Part shown: positions 42,210 to 53,223 of the stretch, one piece after another | How positions within the stretch are numbered: position 1 is the first letter of the stretch | How the letters are laid out: each line of letters starts with the position of its first letter | Source: CAWDCV01 sp963728125 | GTDB taxonomy: Bacteria > Actinomycetota > Actinomycetes > CAWDCV01 | DNA length: 64,000 bases | Reading direction: 5' to 3' | Assembly (NCBI GenBank): GCA_963728125.1 | Contig: CAVSIZ010000013.1 | Location: 1-64,000, forward strand | Position numbers and translations under genes: made by a program | The notes under the pieces: model-generated | Told to the model about the DNA's origin: nothing | The model's database searches: none | The model's input: the letters and a program-made list of their open reading frames with translations, nothing else

Positions 42210-43529
42210 ATGGAGATCAACACCGGCGATACCGCCTGGCTACTCATGAGCTCCGCACTCGTGCTGCTCATGACACCCGGGCTGGCGTTCTTCTACGGCG
42301 GCATGGTCCGCATGAAGAGCGTCCTGAACATGATCATGATGAGCTTCGTGTGCATCGGCGTCGTGAGCATCCTGTGGGTCGCCTTCGGCTACTCGCTCAC
42401 GTTCACCGGCACCAACCCGTTCATCGGCACGTTCGAGGCCGCCGGGCTGTCCGGCACGATCGACGCGGTGAGCGGTACGACCCCGGAGCTGGCGTTCGTG
42501 GCCTTCCAGCTCATGTTCGCGATCATCACACCCGCTCTGATCAGCGGCGCCATCGCCGACCGCGCCAAGTTCGGCGCCTGGATCGTGTTTGCGGTGCTGT
42601 GGTCGGTCCTCGTCTACTTCCCGGTGGCGCGCTGGGTGTTCTACTTCAACGACGGTGACGGTGGCTGGATCGCCGACCGGCTCCAGGCCCTCGACTTCGC
42701 GGGCGGCACCGCGGTGCACATCAACGCCGGCGCTGCGGCACTGGCGCTGACGTTCGTCCTCGGCCGGCGTCGCGGCTGGCCCAAGGACCCGATGCGTCCG
42801 CACAACCTGCCGCTCGTGCTGCTCGGCGCGTCGCTGCTGTGGTTCGGCTGGTTCGGCTTCAACGCCGGCTCCGCGCTCGGTGCTAACGGGCTGGCTGCAA
42901 CCGCCTTCATCAACACCCAGGTCGCGACCGCAGCCGCCGCGATGGCGTGGATCGTCGTCGAGAAGATTCGCGACGGACACTCCACCACGCTCGGCGTGGC
43001 CTCGGGCGCCGTCGCCGGCCTGGTGGCCATCACCCCCGCGTGTGCCGCGGTCGACCCGGTCGGCGCCATCATCGTGGGTGTCGTCGCGGGCGTCCTCTGC
43101 TCGCTCGCGGTCGGACTCAAGTTCAAGTTCGGCTACGACGACTCGCTCGACGTCGTCGGCGTTCACCTCGTCGGCGGACTCGTGGGCACGCTGCTCATCG
43201 GATTCCTCGCGACGGCGACCGTCACCGGTGGCGTCGAGGGACTGTTCTTCGGCGGCGGGTTCACCCAGCTCGGCAAGCAGGCTGTCGCCGCCGGTGCGGT
43301 ACTGGCCTACTCGTTTATCGTGACGTTCATCATCGGCAAGGTCATCGACCTCGTCATCGGATTCCGGGTGAGTGAAGAGGACGAGGAAACCGGCGTCGAC
43401 GTCACCACGCACGCCGAGACCGGCTACGACTTCGGCCCGGTGGGCGCCGGTGGCTTCTCGCCGACTCGGAGCGCAACCTCGACGGCGACGTACGACAGCG
43501 AGAGTGTCGACAGGAGCGTGAACGCATGA
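42210..43529 (+). CDS. amtB: Ammonium transporter
   Basis: A 439-residue Amt-family channel with 11 membrane helices and a C-terminal cytoplasmic tail. MTPGLAFFYGGMVRMKSVLNM, DFAGGTAVHINAGAAALAL (first pore His) and GVHLVGGLVGTLL (second pore His) are the family signatures. The ATG at 42210 follows GAGGAGAG. It imports ammonium under nitrogen limitation and is blocked by the PII protein encoded next, whose gene overlaps its stop. Confidence 0.96.
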   Translation: MEINTGDTAWLLMSSALVLLMTPGLAFFYGGMVRMKSVLNMIMMSFVCIGVVSILWVAFGYSLTFTGTNPFIGTFEAAGLSGTIDAVSGTTPELAFVAFQLMFAIITPALISGAIADRAKFGAWIVFAVLWSVLVYFPVARWVFYFNDGDGGWIADRLQALDFAGGTAVHINAGAAALALTFVLGRRRGWPKDPMRPHNLPLVLLGASLLWFGWFGFNAGSALGANGLAATAFINTQVATAAAAMAWIVVEKIRDGHSTTLGVASGAVAGLVAITPACAAVDPVGAIIVGVVAGVLCSLAVGLKFKFGYDDSLDVVGVHLVGGLVGTLLIGFLATATVTGGVEGLFFGGGFTQLGKQAVAAGAVLAYSFIVTFIIGKVIDLVIGFRVSEEDEETGVDVTTHAETGYDFGPVGAGGFSPTRSATSTATYDSESVDRSVNA

Positions 43530-43864
43530 GGCTCGTGACGGGCGTCATCAAGCCCTTCAAGCTCGAGGACGTCAAGACCGCGCTCGAATCCTTCGGCGTC
43601 CACGGGCTCACCGTGACCGAGGCGAGCGGGTACGGACGGCAGAAGGGCCACACCGAGGTCTACCGCGGCGCGGAGTACACCGTGGACCTCGTGCCCAAGG
43701 TCAAGGTCGAGGTGCTCGTGGACGATGCCGACGTCGAGGACGTCATGGAGGTGATCGTCAAGAGCGCCCAAACCGGCAAGATCGGCGACGGAAAGGTGTG
43801 GGCGCTGCCGGTGGACGCGGTGATCCGCGTGCGCACCGGTGAGCGCGGCGCCGACGCCCTCTAG
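43526..43864 (+). CDS. glnB: Nitrogen regulatory protein PII (GlnB/GlnK)
   Basis: A 112-residue trimeric sensor of ATP/ADP and 2-oxoglutarate. MRLVTGVIKPFKLEDVKTAL starts the protein. The T-loop GRQKGHTEVYRGAEYTVDLVPK carries Tyr51, which actinobacterial GlnD adenylylates rather than uridylylates, and TGKIGDGKVWALPV is the B-loop. It overlaps amtB by four bases and precedes glnD, so the transporter, its inhibitor and the modifying enzyme form one operon. Confidence 0.96.
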   Translation: MRLVTGVIKPFKLEDVKTALESFGVHGLTVTEASGYGRQKGHTEVYRGAEYTVDLVPKVKVEVLVDDADVEDVMEVIVKSAQTGKIGDGKVWALPVDAVIRVRTGERGADAL

Positions 43865-43869
43865 CCGAG

Positions 43870-46185
43870 GTGGTCGCCGCTGCGACTCCGTACTCCGAGA
43901 GCCGCGCAACGCTGCTGGCCCGACCCGGACTCACCGGGTCGGGCCGGCGTACAGCACTGGCCGGACTGTCCGACGCGTGGCTCGAGTCCCTCCTCGGCGA
44001 CGAAGACCGGATCGCTCTCGTTGCGGTCGGCGGATACGGACGCGAGGAGCTGTCTCCCGGAAGCGACCTCGACGTCCTCCTGCTCCACACGGGGCGCCGC
44101 GATGGCGATGTCGCAGAGGTGGCCGATCGTGTCTGGTACCCGGTGTGGGACGCCGGCGTGCGCCTGGACCACGCGGTACGGACCCTCGCCGAAGCGCGCC
44201 GCACCGCCGCCGAGGACCTACGCGCCGTCCTCGGCCTGCTCGACGCCCGGCATATCGCCGGTGACCCAGCGCTGACCGAGGAGCTGCGGCGGACGGTGCT
44301 GTCGGACTGGCGACGGTCCGCGCGCAGGCGGCTGCCCGAGCTGCTGGAGACATGCCGGGAACGGTGGTACCGGCAGGGCGAGCTCGCCTTCCTCCTCGAA
44401 CCCGATCTCAAGGAAGCGCGCGGCGGGCTGCGCGACATCCTCGTGCTGCGAGCGATCGCCGCCTCGTGGGTGGCCGACTACCCGCACTCCACCCGATTCG
44501 ATCATGCCCGCGACCGGCTGCTCGACGTTCGTGACGCGCTGCACGTCGTGACCGGACGCCCGGTCGACCGGCTCCAGCTACAGGAGCAGGATCCGGTGGC
44601 GGCCTACCTCGGCCTGCTCGACGCGGACGCCCTGCTGCGCAGTGTGTGCGACGTCGGTCGCACCGTGTCGTACGCCGCCGACGTGACCTGGCGTCGCGTC
44701 GAGCAGGCCCTCGTGACACGGCCCGGACGCCGGCTGCTGCGCCCGGCGGGAAACCGGCAGCCCGGGGAACGCCAGCCGCTGGCCCCTGGAGCGGTCGAGC
44801 AGAACGGCGAGGTCGTCCTTGCCCGCGATGCACGACCAGAGCGCGATCCGGTGTTGCCGCTGCGGATGGCTGCCGCCGCAGCCCAAACCGGGCTCCCGCT
44901 CGCGCCGCACGCAGTCGAGCGCCTGGCCGCGACGGCGGCCCCGATGCCAGTGCCATGGCCGCAGGAGGCGCGCGATGCGCTGGTCGCGCTGCTTGGTGCC
45001 GGTCATTCGGCCGTCCCTGCTTGGGAGGCCCTGGATCAAGCCGGCCTGGTCGAGCGCTTGCTGCCCGACTGGGCCCGGGTACGCAGCCGGCCGCAGCGCA
45101 ATCCCGTCCACCGTTTCACCGTCGACCGGCACCTCGTCGAGTGCGCCGCCCACGCCGCGGCGCTCACCCGGCGCGTGGCGCGACCCGACCTGCTGCTCGT
45201 CGGTTGCCTGTTGCACGACATGGGCAAGGGCTGGCCGGGTGACCACACCGAGGCCGGCGTCGTCGTCGTCCGCGACATGGCGCCGCGGCTCGGCTTCAGC
45301 ACCGCCGACACCGACATCCTGGTCACCCTCACGCTGCTGCATCTGCTGCTGCCGGACACTGCGACCCGGCGCGATCTGGACGATCCGGCAACCATCTCGT
45401 CTGTCGCGGCCGCCGTGAGCACCATCGAGGTGCTCGACCTGCTGCACGCGCTCACCGAGGCGGACGGGCTCGCCACCGGGCCGGCGGCGTGGAACGACTG
45501 GAAGGCTGGGCTCGTCGCTGAGCTCGTCCGCCGCACCCGGGCGGTGCTCAACGGCGCTACCCCCATGCCGATGCCGCCGCTCACCTCCGAGCAGCAGCTG
45601 CTTGCCGACAAGGGCGAGCTCGCGGTCACCATGACCGTCGGACCGAACGCCTGCAACGTCACCGTCGTCGCCCCCGACCGGATCGGCCTCCTGGCGAACG
45701 TCGCCGGTGTGCTCGCTCTGCACCGCCTGGCCGTCCGATCGGCGGTGGCTCGCACGCTCGGCGGCGTCGCTGTCGACACCTGGCTCGCCGTACCGGAGTT
45801 CGGCACGCCGCCCGACGTCGACGTGCTACGCGAGGACCTGCGACGAGCGCTCGACGGCCAACTCGACGTCGCCGATCGGCTGGCCCGGCGCGAAGCGAAC
45901 TACCCCGTGCGTACCGGCATACGCGTGGCCCCGGCGCGGGTACAGGTGGTGCCGGGCGCGAGCGAGAGCGCCACCGTGATCGAGGTGCGCGCGCACGACC
46001 GGCCGGCGCTGCTACATCGCATCGCCCGGACCCTCGCCGTTGCCGGCGTCGACGTACGAACGGCTCGGGTCAGCACGCTGGGCGCGGACGTGGTGGACGT
46101 GTTCTATGTCACCGACCGGGAGGGCATGCCGCTCACCGCCGAGCACGCTGGGGAGATCGCGCGTGTCATCCGGGACGCACTGTGA
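43870..46185 (+). CDS. glnD: PII nucleotidyltransferase/hydrolase GlnD
   Basis: A 771-residue bifunctional enzyme that modifies and demodifies PII. The nucleotidyltransferase domain contains GGYGREELSPGSDLDVLLLH near residue 55. The HD hydrolase domain has LLVGCLLHDMGKGWPGDHTE near residue 440, and two C-terminal ACT domains start near 595 (VVAPDRIGLLANVAGVLAL) and 700 (EVRAHDRPALLHRIARTLA). The GTG at 43870 is five bases after glnB. In actinobacteria GlnD adds AMP to GlnK Tyr51. Confidence 0.95.
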   Translation: MVAAATPYSESRATLLARPGLTGSGRRTALAGLSDAWLESLLGDEDRIALVAVGGYGREELSPGSDLDVLLLHTGRRDGDVAEVADRVWYPVWDAGVRLDHAVRTLAEARRTAAEDLRAVLGLLDARHIAGDPALTEELRRTVLSDWRRSARRRLPELLETCRERWYRQGELAFLLEPDLKEARGGLRDILVLRAIAASWVADYPHSTRFDHARDRLLDVRDALHVVTGRPVDRLQLQEQDPVAAYLGLLDADALLRSVCDVGRTVSYAADVTWRRVEQALVTRPGRRLLRPAGNRQPGERQPLAPGAVEQNGEVVLARDARPERDPVLPLRMAAAAAQTGLPLAPHAVERLAATAAPMPVPWPQEARDALVALLGAGHSAVPAWEALDQAGLVERLLPDWARVRSRPQRNPVHRFTVDRHLVECAAHAAALTRRVARPDLLLVGCLLHDMGKGWPGDHTEAGVVVVRDMAPRLGFSTADTDILVTLTLLHLLLPDTATRRDLDDPATISSVAAAVSTIEVLDLLHALTEADGLATGPAAWNDWKAGLVAELVRRTRAVLNGATPMPMPPLTSEQQLLADKGELAVTMTVGPNACNVTVVAPDRIGLLANVAGVLALHRLAVRSAVARTLGGVAVDTWLAVPEFGTPPDVDVLREDLRRALDGQLDVADRLARREANYPVRTGIRVAPARVQVVPGASESATVIEVRAHDRPALLHRIARTLAVAGVDVRTARVSTLGADVVDVFYVTDREGMPLTAEHAGEIARVIRDAL

Positions 46186-46248
46186 GCAGCAAACCAGACA
46201 GCTTTGCGCTGAACGAAGGTCTGGCGCCGCCTCGATAGGCTGGAACGC

Positions 46249-47814
<1,566 letters not shown>

Positions 47815-47831
47815 GCGGGACGAGGGAGGCC

Positions 47832-48902
47832 GTGCCTGCGCTGCACGTGCGCGGCGTCCTGCTCCCCGACGAGCAGCAGCGCGACCTGTGGATCGTCGAC
47901 GGTCGGATCAGCACGACCCCGGTGCGCGACGCGACCTCGATCGGCACCGGGTTCGTACTCCCCGGGCTAGTGGATGCGCACTGTCACATCGGGCTCGGCT
48001 TCGACGGCCCGGTCGAGGATGCCGCCGGCCAGGAGGAGCAGGCGAGAAAGGACCGGGACGCCGGTGCCCTGCTCGTCCGCGACTGCGGGTCACCGGTCGA
48101 CACGCGCTGGATCGACGGGCGACCCGACCTGCCGCGCATCGTCCGTGCCGGGCGGCATCTCGCCCGTACCCGGCGCTACCTGCCCGGAGTCGGGCTCGAG
48201 GTCGAGCCGGACGAGCTGCCCGCGGCCGCCGAGATCCAGGCCAAGGCCGGCGATGGCTGGGTCAAGCTCGTCGGCGACTGGATCGATCGGGAGGTCGGCG
48301 ACCTGACGCCGCTGTGGCCGGCGGATGCGCTGCGGTCAGCGGTCGAGCGGGCGCACGTCGCAGGCGCACGGGTCACGGTCCACACCTTCTCCGAGGAGGC
48401 CCTGCCCGACCTGCTCGACGCCGGGGTCGACTGCATCGAGCACGGCACCGGGTTGTCGGACGAGCTGATCTGCGTCATGGCCGAACGCGGTACGGCCCTC
48501 GTCCCCACCCTCATCAACATTGACACGTTCCCGGCCATCGCCGATCGGGCCTCGCGCTTCCCGGCGTACGCCGCGCACATGCGCCGGCTGCATGAGACTG
48601 CCCGCGACCGCCTCCGTACGGCCGTGGAAGCGGGTGTGCCTGTGTTCGCCGGTACCGACGCCGGCGGGGGCATCGCGCACGGGCGCATTGCCGACGAGGC
48701 CGTCGCCCTGCACGAGTCCGGACTGCCGGCGGTTGATGCGATCGCGGCCACCTCGTGGCGGGCCCGGGAATGGCTCGGGCTGCCCGGCTTGGAGGACGGC
48801 GCCCCGGCGGACCTGATCGTCTACCCGGAGGACCCGCGCATCGATCTGCACATCCTGGCTGCGCCGAGCCGGATCGTGCTGCGCGGCCAGGTCGTCCTAT
48901 AG
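47832..48902 (+). CDS. Amidohydrolase family protein
   Basis: A 356-residue TIM-barrel metal-dependent hydrolase of the imidazolonepropionase/prolidase-like group. VDAHCHIGLGFDG near residue 50 is the HxH metal site, VTVHTFSEEALPDLLDAG and CIEHGTGLSDE provide further His ligands, and FAGTDAGGGIAHG the final Asp. The GTG at 47832 follows GAGGGAGG. An amidohydrolase between ffh and rpsP is a recurring actinobacterial arrangement. The substrate is unknown. Confidence 0.88.
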   Translation: MPALHVRGVLLPDEQQRDLWIVDGRISTTPVRDATSIGTGFVLPGLVDAHCHIGLGFDGPVEDAAGQEEQARKDRDAGALLVRDCGSPVDTRWIDGRPDLPRIVRAGRHLARTRRYLPGVGLEVEPDELPAAAEIQAKAGDGWVKLVGDWIDREVGDLTPLWPADALRSAVERAHVAGARVTVHTFSEEALPDLLDAGVDCIEHGTGLSDELICVMAERGTALVPTLINIDTFPAIADRASRFPAYAAHMRRLHETARDRLRTAVEAGVPVFAGTDAGGGIAHGRIADEAVALHESGLPAVDAIAATSWRAREWLGLPGLEDGAPADLIVYPEDPRIDLHILAAPSRIVLRGQVVL

Positions 48903-49064
48903 GGGATCCAGGAAGCGTTGGCCGGGTCTGGCACAATGTCGAGTCGAACACGGACCGCTCGGCCCTCTTCCGCGCGGATCGTGTCCTCTCGGTCGAGCCG
49001 GCGCTCACCCCACACGCGAACCGGCACGCCCACCCACATCGTGAAGCTGGAGTCATCGAAGCCC

Positions 49065-49532
49065 GTGTCCGTCAAGATCAAGCTGAAGCGCCTGGGCAAG
49101 ATCCGCGCCCCGTACTACCGCATCGTCGTCGCCGATTCGCGCACCAAGCGCGACGGCCGTTCGATCGAGGAGATCGGCAAGTACCACCCCAAGGAGAACC
49201 CCTCGGTCATCGAAGTGGACTCCGACCGGGCCCAGTACTGGCTGGGTGTCGGCGCGCAGCCGACCGAGCCGGTGCTCGCCATCTTCAAGAAGACCGGCGA
49301 CTGGCAGCGGTTCCGCGGCGAGCCGGCGCCTGAGCCGCTGCTGCAGCCGGAGCCGCGTCCTGACCGCCGCGCTCGGTTCGAGGCGGTCGCTCGCGAGTCG
49401 GAGGCGCCCGCGGACGCCACGCCGTCGACGAGTTCGCGCGGTCGGGCCCGCAAGACAGCAGAGCCAGCCGAGGCGCCCGCGCCTGCAGAGGCTGCCGCGC
49501 CGGCCGACAGCAACGAGACCCCCGAGGCCTAG
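49065..49532 (+). CDS. rpsP: 30S ribosomal protein bS16 with C-terminal extension
   Basis: A 155-residue protein. Residues 1-80 are the bS16 core (KIKLKRLGKIRAPYYRIVVAD, GRSIEEIGKYHP, YWLGVGAQPTEPVLAIFKKTGDW). The last 70 residues are a disordered Ala/Pro/Glu-rich extension, longer than in Escherichia coli (82 residues in total) but common in actinobacteria. The GTG at 49065 gives the standard start. The rpsP-khpA-rimM-trmD operon begins here after 162 gene-free bases. Confidence 0.95.
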   Translation: MSVKIKLKRLGKIRAPYYRIVVADSRTKRDGRSIEEIGKYHPKENPSVIEVDSDRAQYWLGVGAQPTEPVLAIFKKTGDWQRFRGEPAPEPLLQPEPRPDRRARFEAVARESEAPADATPSTSSRGRARKTAEPAEAPAPAEAAAPADSNETPEA

Positions 49533-49775
49533 GTGCTGGAAGAGGCGCTCGAGCACCTAGTCAAGGGCATCGTTGTCCATCCCGACGAGGTGTCCGTGCG
49601 CGACCGCGCACTGCGCCGCGGTCGCGTGCTCGAGGTACGCGTCCATCCCGACGACCTCGGCAAGGTGATCGGCCGCGGCGGTCGTACGGCCAAGGCGTTG
49701 CGCCTGGTTGTCGGCGCGCTCACGCCGGGTCGGGGCGTGCGCATCGACTTCCTCGACGTCGACGAGGCGCGCTGA
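49533..49775 (+). CDS. khpA: KH-domain RNA-binding protein KhpA
   Basis: An 80-residue single KH domain: LEEALEHLVKGIVVHPDEV, then VHPDDLGKVIGRGGRTAKALR with the GxxG RNA-binding loop (GRGG). The GTG start directly follows the rpsP stop. KhpA binds RNA with KhpB and affects cell elongation and sRNA function in Gram-positives. Its position between rpsP and rimM is highly conserved. Confidence 0.93.
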   Translation: MLEEALEHLVKGIVVHPDEVSVRDRALRRGRVLEVRVHPDDLGKVIGRGGRTAKALRLVVGALTPGRGVRIDFLDVDEAR

Positions 49776-49795
49776 CCGCGGGACATCCCGAGGAC

Positions 49796-50341
49796 GTGTC
49801 CGGCACCGAGGCGGTGACGGTGGTCGTCGGGCGGATCGGCCGGGCGCACGGCATCCGCGGTGAGGTGACCGTCGAGGTCCGCACCGACGAACCCGACGTG
49901 CGCTTCGCCGTGGGCACCGCCGTACGCACCGAGCCGGTGCAGCGCGGGCCGCTGACGGTGACGGCCTCGCACTGGCATTCCGGGCGGTTGCTGATGTCTT
50001 TTGCGGGGGTCGTGACGCGCGATGCCGCAGAGGCGCTGCGGGGCACGCTCCTGCTCGCCGACATTCCCGCGCGGCAACGTCCCACGGAGCCGGACGAGTA
50101 CTACGACCACCAACTCGTCGGTTCGACGGTGGTCGACCTCGACGGCGCAGAGCTCGGCGTCGTCGGCGAGGTCGTGCACCTGCCGGGTCAGGACCTGCTG
50201 GCCGTTCGACCCACCGAGGGCGCAGAGTTCCTCGTCCCGTTCGTCGCGGCGCTCGTGCCCGACGTGGACGTGGCCGGACGGCGCGTGGTCGTCGACCTGC
50301 CCCCTGGACTGCGGGACGACTCCTCCGAAAATCGCGGCTGA
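49796..50341 (+). CDS. rimM: Ribosome maturation factor RimM
   Basis: A 181-residue 16S rRNA processing factor that assembles the 30S head with uS19. The N-terminal RimM barrel (VVVGRIGRAHGIRGEVTVEV) is followed by a PRC-barrel (EYYDHQLVGSTVVDLDGAELGVVGEV, then FLVPFVAALVPDVD). The GTG at 49796 starts it 20 bases after khpA. Confidence 0.94.
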   Translation: MSGTEAVTVVVGRIGRAHGIRGEVTVEVRTDEPDVRFAVGTAVRTEPVQRGPLTVTASHWHSGRLLMSFAGVVTRDAAEALRGTLLLADIPARQRPTEPDEYYDHQLVGSTVVDLDGAELGVVGEVVHLPGQDLLAVRPTEGAEFLVPFVAALVPDVDVAGRRVVVDLPPGLRDDSSENRG

Positions 50342-50346
50342 GCGTC

Positions 50347-51111
50347 ATGCGCGTCGATGTGATCACGATCTTTCCCGACTACCTCGCCCCGCTGCGCATG
50401 TCCTTGCTCGGTAAGGCGCAGGAACGCGGTCTCATCGAGGTCGCCACGCACGATCTGCGGACGTGGGCAAGTGACGTCCACCGCACCGTCGACGACACGC
50501 CCTACGGCGGCGGACCCGGCATGGTCATGCGCCCGGAACCGTGGGGCCTCGCGATGGACGACGTCGTCCCGCGCAGCGCCGTACCTCCGCCGCTGTTCGT
50601 TGTCCCGACGCCGGCAGGGCGCCCATTCACGCAGGCGATGGCGGCCGACCTCGCGGCGCAGCCGTGGCTGGTGTTTGCCTGCGGGCGCTACGAGGGGATC
50701 GACAGCCGCGTCGTCGACGAGGCGCGAACGCGGATGCCGGTGCTCGAGGTCACGCTCGGCGACTACGTGCTCAGCGGCGGTGAGGCCGCGGTCCTCGTCA
50801 TCGTCGAGGCGGTGGCGCGGCTGCTGCCCGGCGTCGTGGGCAACGCCGAGTCACTGCTGGACGAGTCGCACGCGACCGGGGCAGGCGGCCTGCTGGAGGC
50901 GCCGGCCTACACCAAGCCCGCTTCGTGGCGCGGCCACGACGTGCCCGATGTCCTGCTGTCCGGCCACCACGCGGCAATCACCCGCTGGCGCCGAGACCAG
51001 GCGTTGCGCCGGACGGCGGCCAACCGCCCCGACCTCCTGCAGCGGCTGAACGCAGATGACCTGGACCAGCGAGATCGCGAGGTCCTCGCCGAGGATCACG
51101 AGCTGCACTGA
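50347..51111 (+). CDS. trmD: tRNA (guanine37-N1)-methyltransferase
   Basis: A 254-residue SPOUT-fold enzyme, a trefoil-knot dimer. MRVDVITIFPDYLAPL is the start, DDTPYGGGPGMVMRPEP and FACGRYEGIDSRV the SAM/tRNA site, and GDYVLSGGEAAVLVIVEAVARLLPGVVG the knot. It protects against +1 frameshifting. It comes five bases after rimM. Confidence 0.96.
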   Translation: MRVDVITIFPDYLAPLRMSLLGKAQERGLIEVATHDLRTWASDVHRTVDDTPYGGGPGMVMRPEPWGLAMDDVVPRSAVPPPLFVVPTPAGRPFTQAMAADLAAQPWLVFACGRYEGIDSRVVDEARTRMPVLEVTLGDYVLSGGEAAVLVIVEAVARLLPGVVGNAESLLDESHATGAGGLLEAPAYTKPASWRGHDVPDVLLSGHHAAITRWRRDQALRRTAANRPDLLQRLNADDLDQRDREVLAEDHELH

Positions 51112-51238
51112 CACCTTGGTCGTCGCAGCAGCGGTTTCGCTGCACGCAACTGGCTATGGCACACTGGGCGGCTGTTGACCGCGCGTGCCCGCACCCGCGC
51201 GGACCAGTACAAGACACGAGTCAGGAAGCGACCCTGCC

Positions 51239-51595
51239 ATGCACACCCTCGACAGCGTCGACGCTGCCTCGATGCGCTCCGACATCCCGGACTTCCGGCC
51301 GGGTGACACGCTCAAGGTTCACGTCCGAGTCATCGAGGGCAACCGGTCGCGGATCCAGGTCTTCCAAGGCGCCGTCATCCGTCGCCAGGGCAGCGGCGTC
51401 CGCGAGACGTTCACCGTCCGCAAGGTGAGCTTCGGGGTCGGCGTCGAGCGTACGTTTCCGGTTCACACCCCGGTGATCGACCGGATCGAGGTCGTCACCC
51501 GCGGCGACGTCCGGCGCGCGAAGCTGTATTACCTGCGTGATCTGCGCGGCAAGAAGGCCAAGATCAAGGAGAAGCGCGAAACCGTCGCGCGCTAG
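51239..51595 (+). CDS. rplS: 50S ribosomal protein bL19
   Basis: A 118-residue protein: MHTLDSVDAASMRSDIPDFRPGDTLKV, then EGNRSRIQVFQGAVIRRQGSG and RRAKLYYLRDLRGKKAKIKEKR, all typical of bL19. The ATG at 51239 has AGGAAG upstream. It is 127 bases downstream of trmD, enough for its own promoter. Confidence 0.97.
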   Translation: MHTLDSVDAASMRSDIPDFRPGDTLKVHVRVIEGNRSRIQVFQGAVIRRQGSGVRETFTVRKVSFGVGVERTFPVHTPVIDRIEVVTRGDVRRAKLYYLRDLRGKKAKIKEKRETVAR

Positions 51596-51679
51596 CCCGC
51601 CCTCAATCAGCGCGTATCGCCGGCCGCAACGGCGCTCTTCGTCGGGAGCTGAGAACAGCCGCGGGACGTTAGGCTCGTC

Positions 51680-52687
51680 GTGATGAGCGACGACGACTGG
51701 ATCGCGGGGTTGCGCGACACCCGCGACCCGGGCCGCCGCTCGCCGAGCGAGCCGCCGCCACCCCCACGGGCGCCGATGACCGCCGATGCACGGCACGTAC
51801 CTCCCGGTGCGCACACGCCCGGCAGCGATACCGACGCCAGTTCGCCGTCGAGCGACGCCGATCCGGTGGCCCGCTTCAACGGTGTCAGCCGCAATCGGCG
51901 GCCGCAGCAGACGAATAAATCCCCCAAGAAGCAGGGGTCACTGCTTCGCGAGCTCCCGGTGCTCGTCGTGGTCGCGCTCGGGCTCGCCCTGCTGATCAAG
52001 GCGTTCCTCATTCAGGCGTTTTACATCCCGTCCGGGTCGATGGAGAACACGCTGCAGGTCGGCGATCGAGTGCTCGTCAACAAGGTCGTCTATCACCTGC
52101 GCGACATCGAGCGCGGTGACGTCGTCGTCTTCAATGGCCTCGACTCCTTCACCCCCGAAGTCCCGTACGAGGAACCGACGAACCCCGTCGCCCGTACGTT
52201 GCGCTCGATTGCCGCCGCCTTCGGCGTCGCACCGCCGGGCGAGAAGGACTTCATCAAACGCGTGATCGGTGTCCCCGGTGATCAGGTCGCGTGCTGTGAC
52301 GACCAAGGCCGAATCACCGTCAACGGCGTTCCCCTGGACGAGTCGTACGTCTTCCCCGGTAACTCCGCTTCCGACCTGCCGTTCGACGTGACCGTTCCCG
52401 AGGGGCGGCTGTGGGTGATGGGCGATCACCGTGCGGCATCCGCTGACTCGCGGTCCCACCTGGGCGATCCGGGCGGCGGCACCGTGCCCGCCGACAAGGT
52501 CATCGGTCGCGCCTTCGTGGTCGTCTGGCCGCTGACCCGGGCGGCGTCTGTGCCGATTCCGGACACGTTCCAGCAGCCGGCGCTTCAGGCGCTGGAAGTG
52601 GGTACGGCGGCGTTGCCCGTGGTGCTCGGGTCGGCAGTCGCGGTTCCGATCGTGGCCGCGGGTCGGCGGGTACGCCGCCGCGGATGA
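51680..52687 (+). CDS. lepB: Type I signal peptidase
   Basis: A 335-residue membrane-bound serine/lysine protease. An unusually long disordered cytoplasmic N-terminus (about 1-87, Pro/Ser/Asp-rich) precedes one membrane helix. The catalytic Ser is near residue 120 in SGSMENTLQVGD, the general-base Lys is in FIKRVIGVPGDQV, and GDHRAASADSRSHLG is box E. A second hydrophobic segment near the C-terminus suggests another helix. The start is GTG 51680 or ATG 51683. It follows rplS, as is common in actinobacteria. Confidence 0.93.
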   Translation: MMSDDDWIAGLRDTRDPGRRSPSEPPPPPRAPMTADARHVPPGAHTPGSDTDASSPSSDADPVARFNGVSRNRRPQQTNKSPKKQGSLLRELPVLVVVALGLALLIKAFLIQAFYIPSGSMENTLQVGDRVLVNKVVYHLRDIERGDVVVFNGLDSFTPEVPYEEPTNPVARTLRSIAAAFGVAPPGEKDFIKRVIGVPGDQVACCDDQGRITVNGVPLDESYVFPGNSASDLPFDVTVPEGRLWVMGDHRAASADSRSHLGDPGGGTVPADKVIGRAFVVVWPLTRAASVPIPDTFQQPALQALEVGTAALPVVLGSAVAVPIVAAGRRVRRRG

Positions 52688-52700
52688 CTCCGCACCAGGG

Positions 52701-53204
52701 ATGACGCTGCACTACGACGTCGAACGGACCTGCGTCCGCGTGGTGCTTCTCGACGCCGACGAGCGACTCCTGCTGTTTCATACGGTCGAACCCGGTGAGC
52801 CCGGGATCGAGCCGTGGTGGGAGCTGCCCGGTGGCGGACTCGAACCGGGAGAAACGTTGGCCATGGCGGCCGTGCGTGAAGTGCACGAGGAGACCGGTCT
52901 GGTTGTGCCGATCGACGCCGTCGGTCCGCCCACCTGGCGTCGATCCGCGACCTGGGCGTCACGTGGGCTCCGGCGGCTGCAGCACGAGCGAGTGGTCTGC
53001 GTGCGGATCAACGAGTCAGCGCCGCCCATCAGCGGTGACCTGCGAACCGTCGAGGAGACCGAGGTCTACATCGGTGCTCGCTGGTGGCGTGTCGACGAGG
53101 TGCTCATGAGCACCGAGCGCTTCTATCCGGGTCGGCTGCCGCAGCTGCTCGAGGCGTTCCTGTCCGGCGCTGTCGTGGACGAGCCCTTCGAGCGCTGGAA
53201 CTGA
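52701..53204 (+). CDS. NUDIX hydrolase
   Basis: A 167-residue NUDIX protein. The box GGGLEPGETLAMAAVREVHEETGL fits GX5EX7REUXEEXGU with all the metal-binding glutamates. An N-terminal strand (TCVRVVLLDADERLLLF) and a C-terminal segment rich in Trp and Glu complete the domain. The substrate is probably a nucleoside diphosphate derivative but cannot be specified. It starts 13 bases after lepB and is followed by rnhB. Confidence 0.9.
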   Translation: MTLHYDVERTCVRVVLLDADERLLLFHTVEPGEPGIEPWWELPGGGLEPGETLAMAAVREVHEETGLVVPIDAVGPPTWRRSATWASRGLRRLQHERVVCVRINESAPPISGDLRTVEETEVYIGARWWRVDEVLMSTERFYPGRLPQLLEAFLSGAVVDEPFERWN

Positions 53205-53223
53205 GGGCGCTCGTACGCTTGTC

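Noticed and set aside
51112..51238. Terminator after trmD formed by GCAGC and GCTGC
   Set aside because: The stem is only five base pairs and lacks a T-tract.
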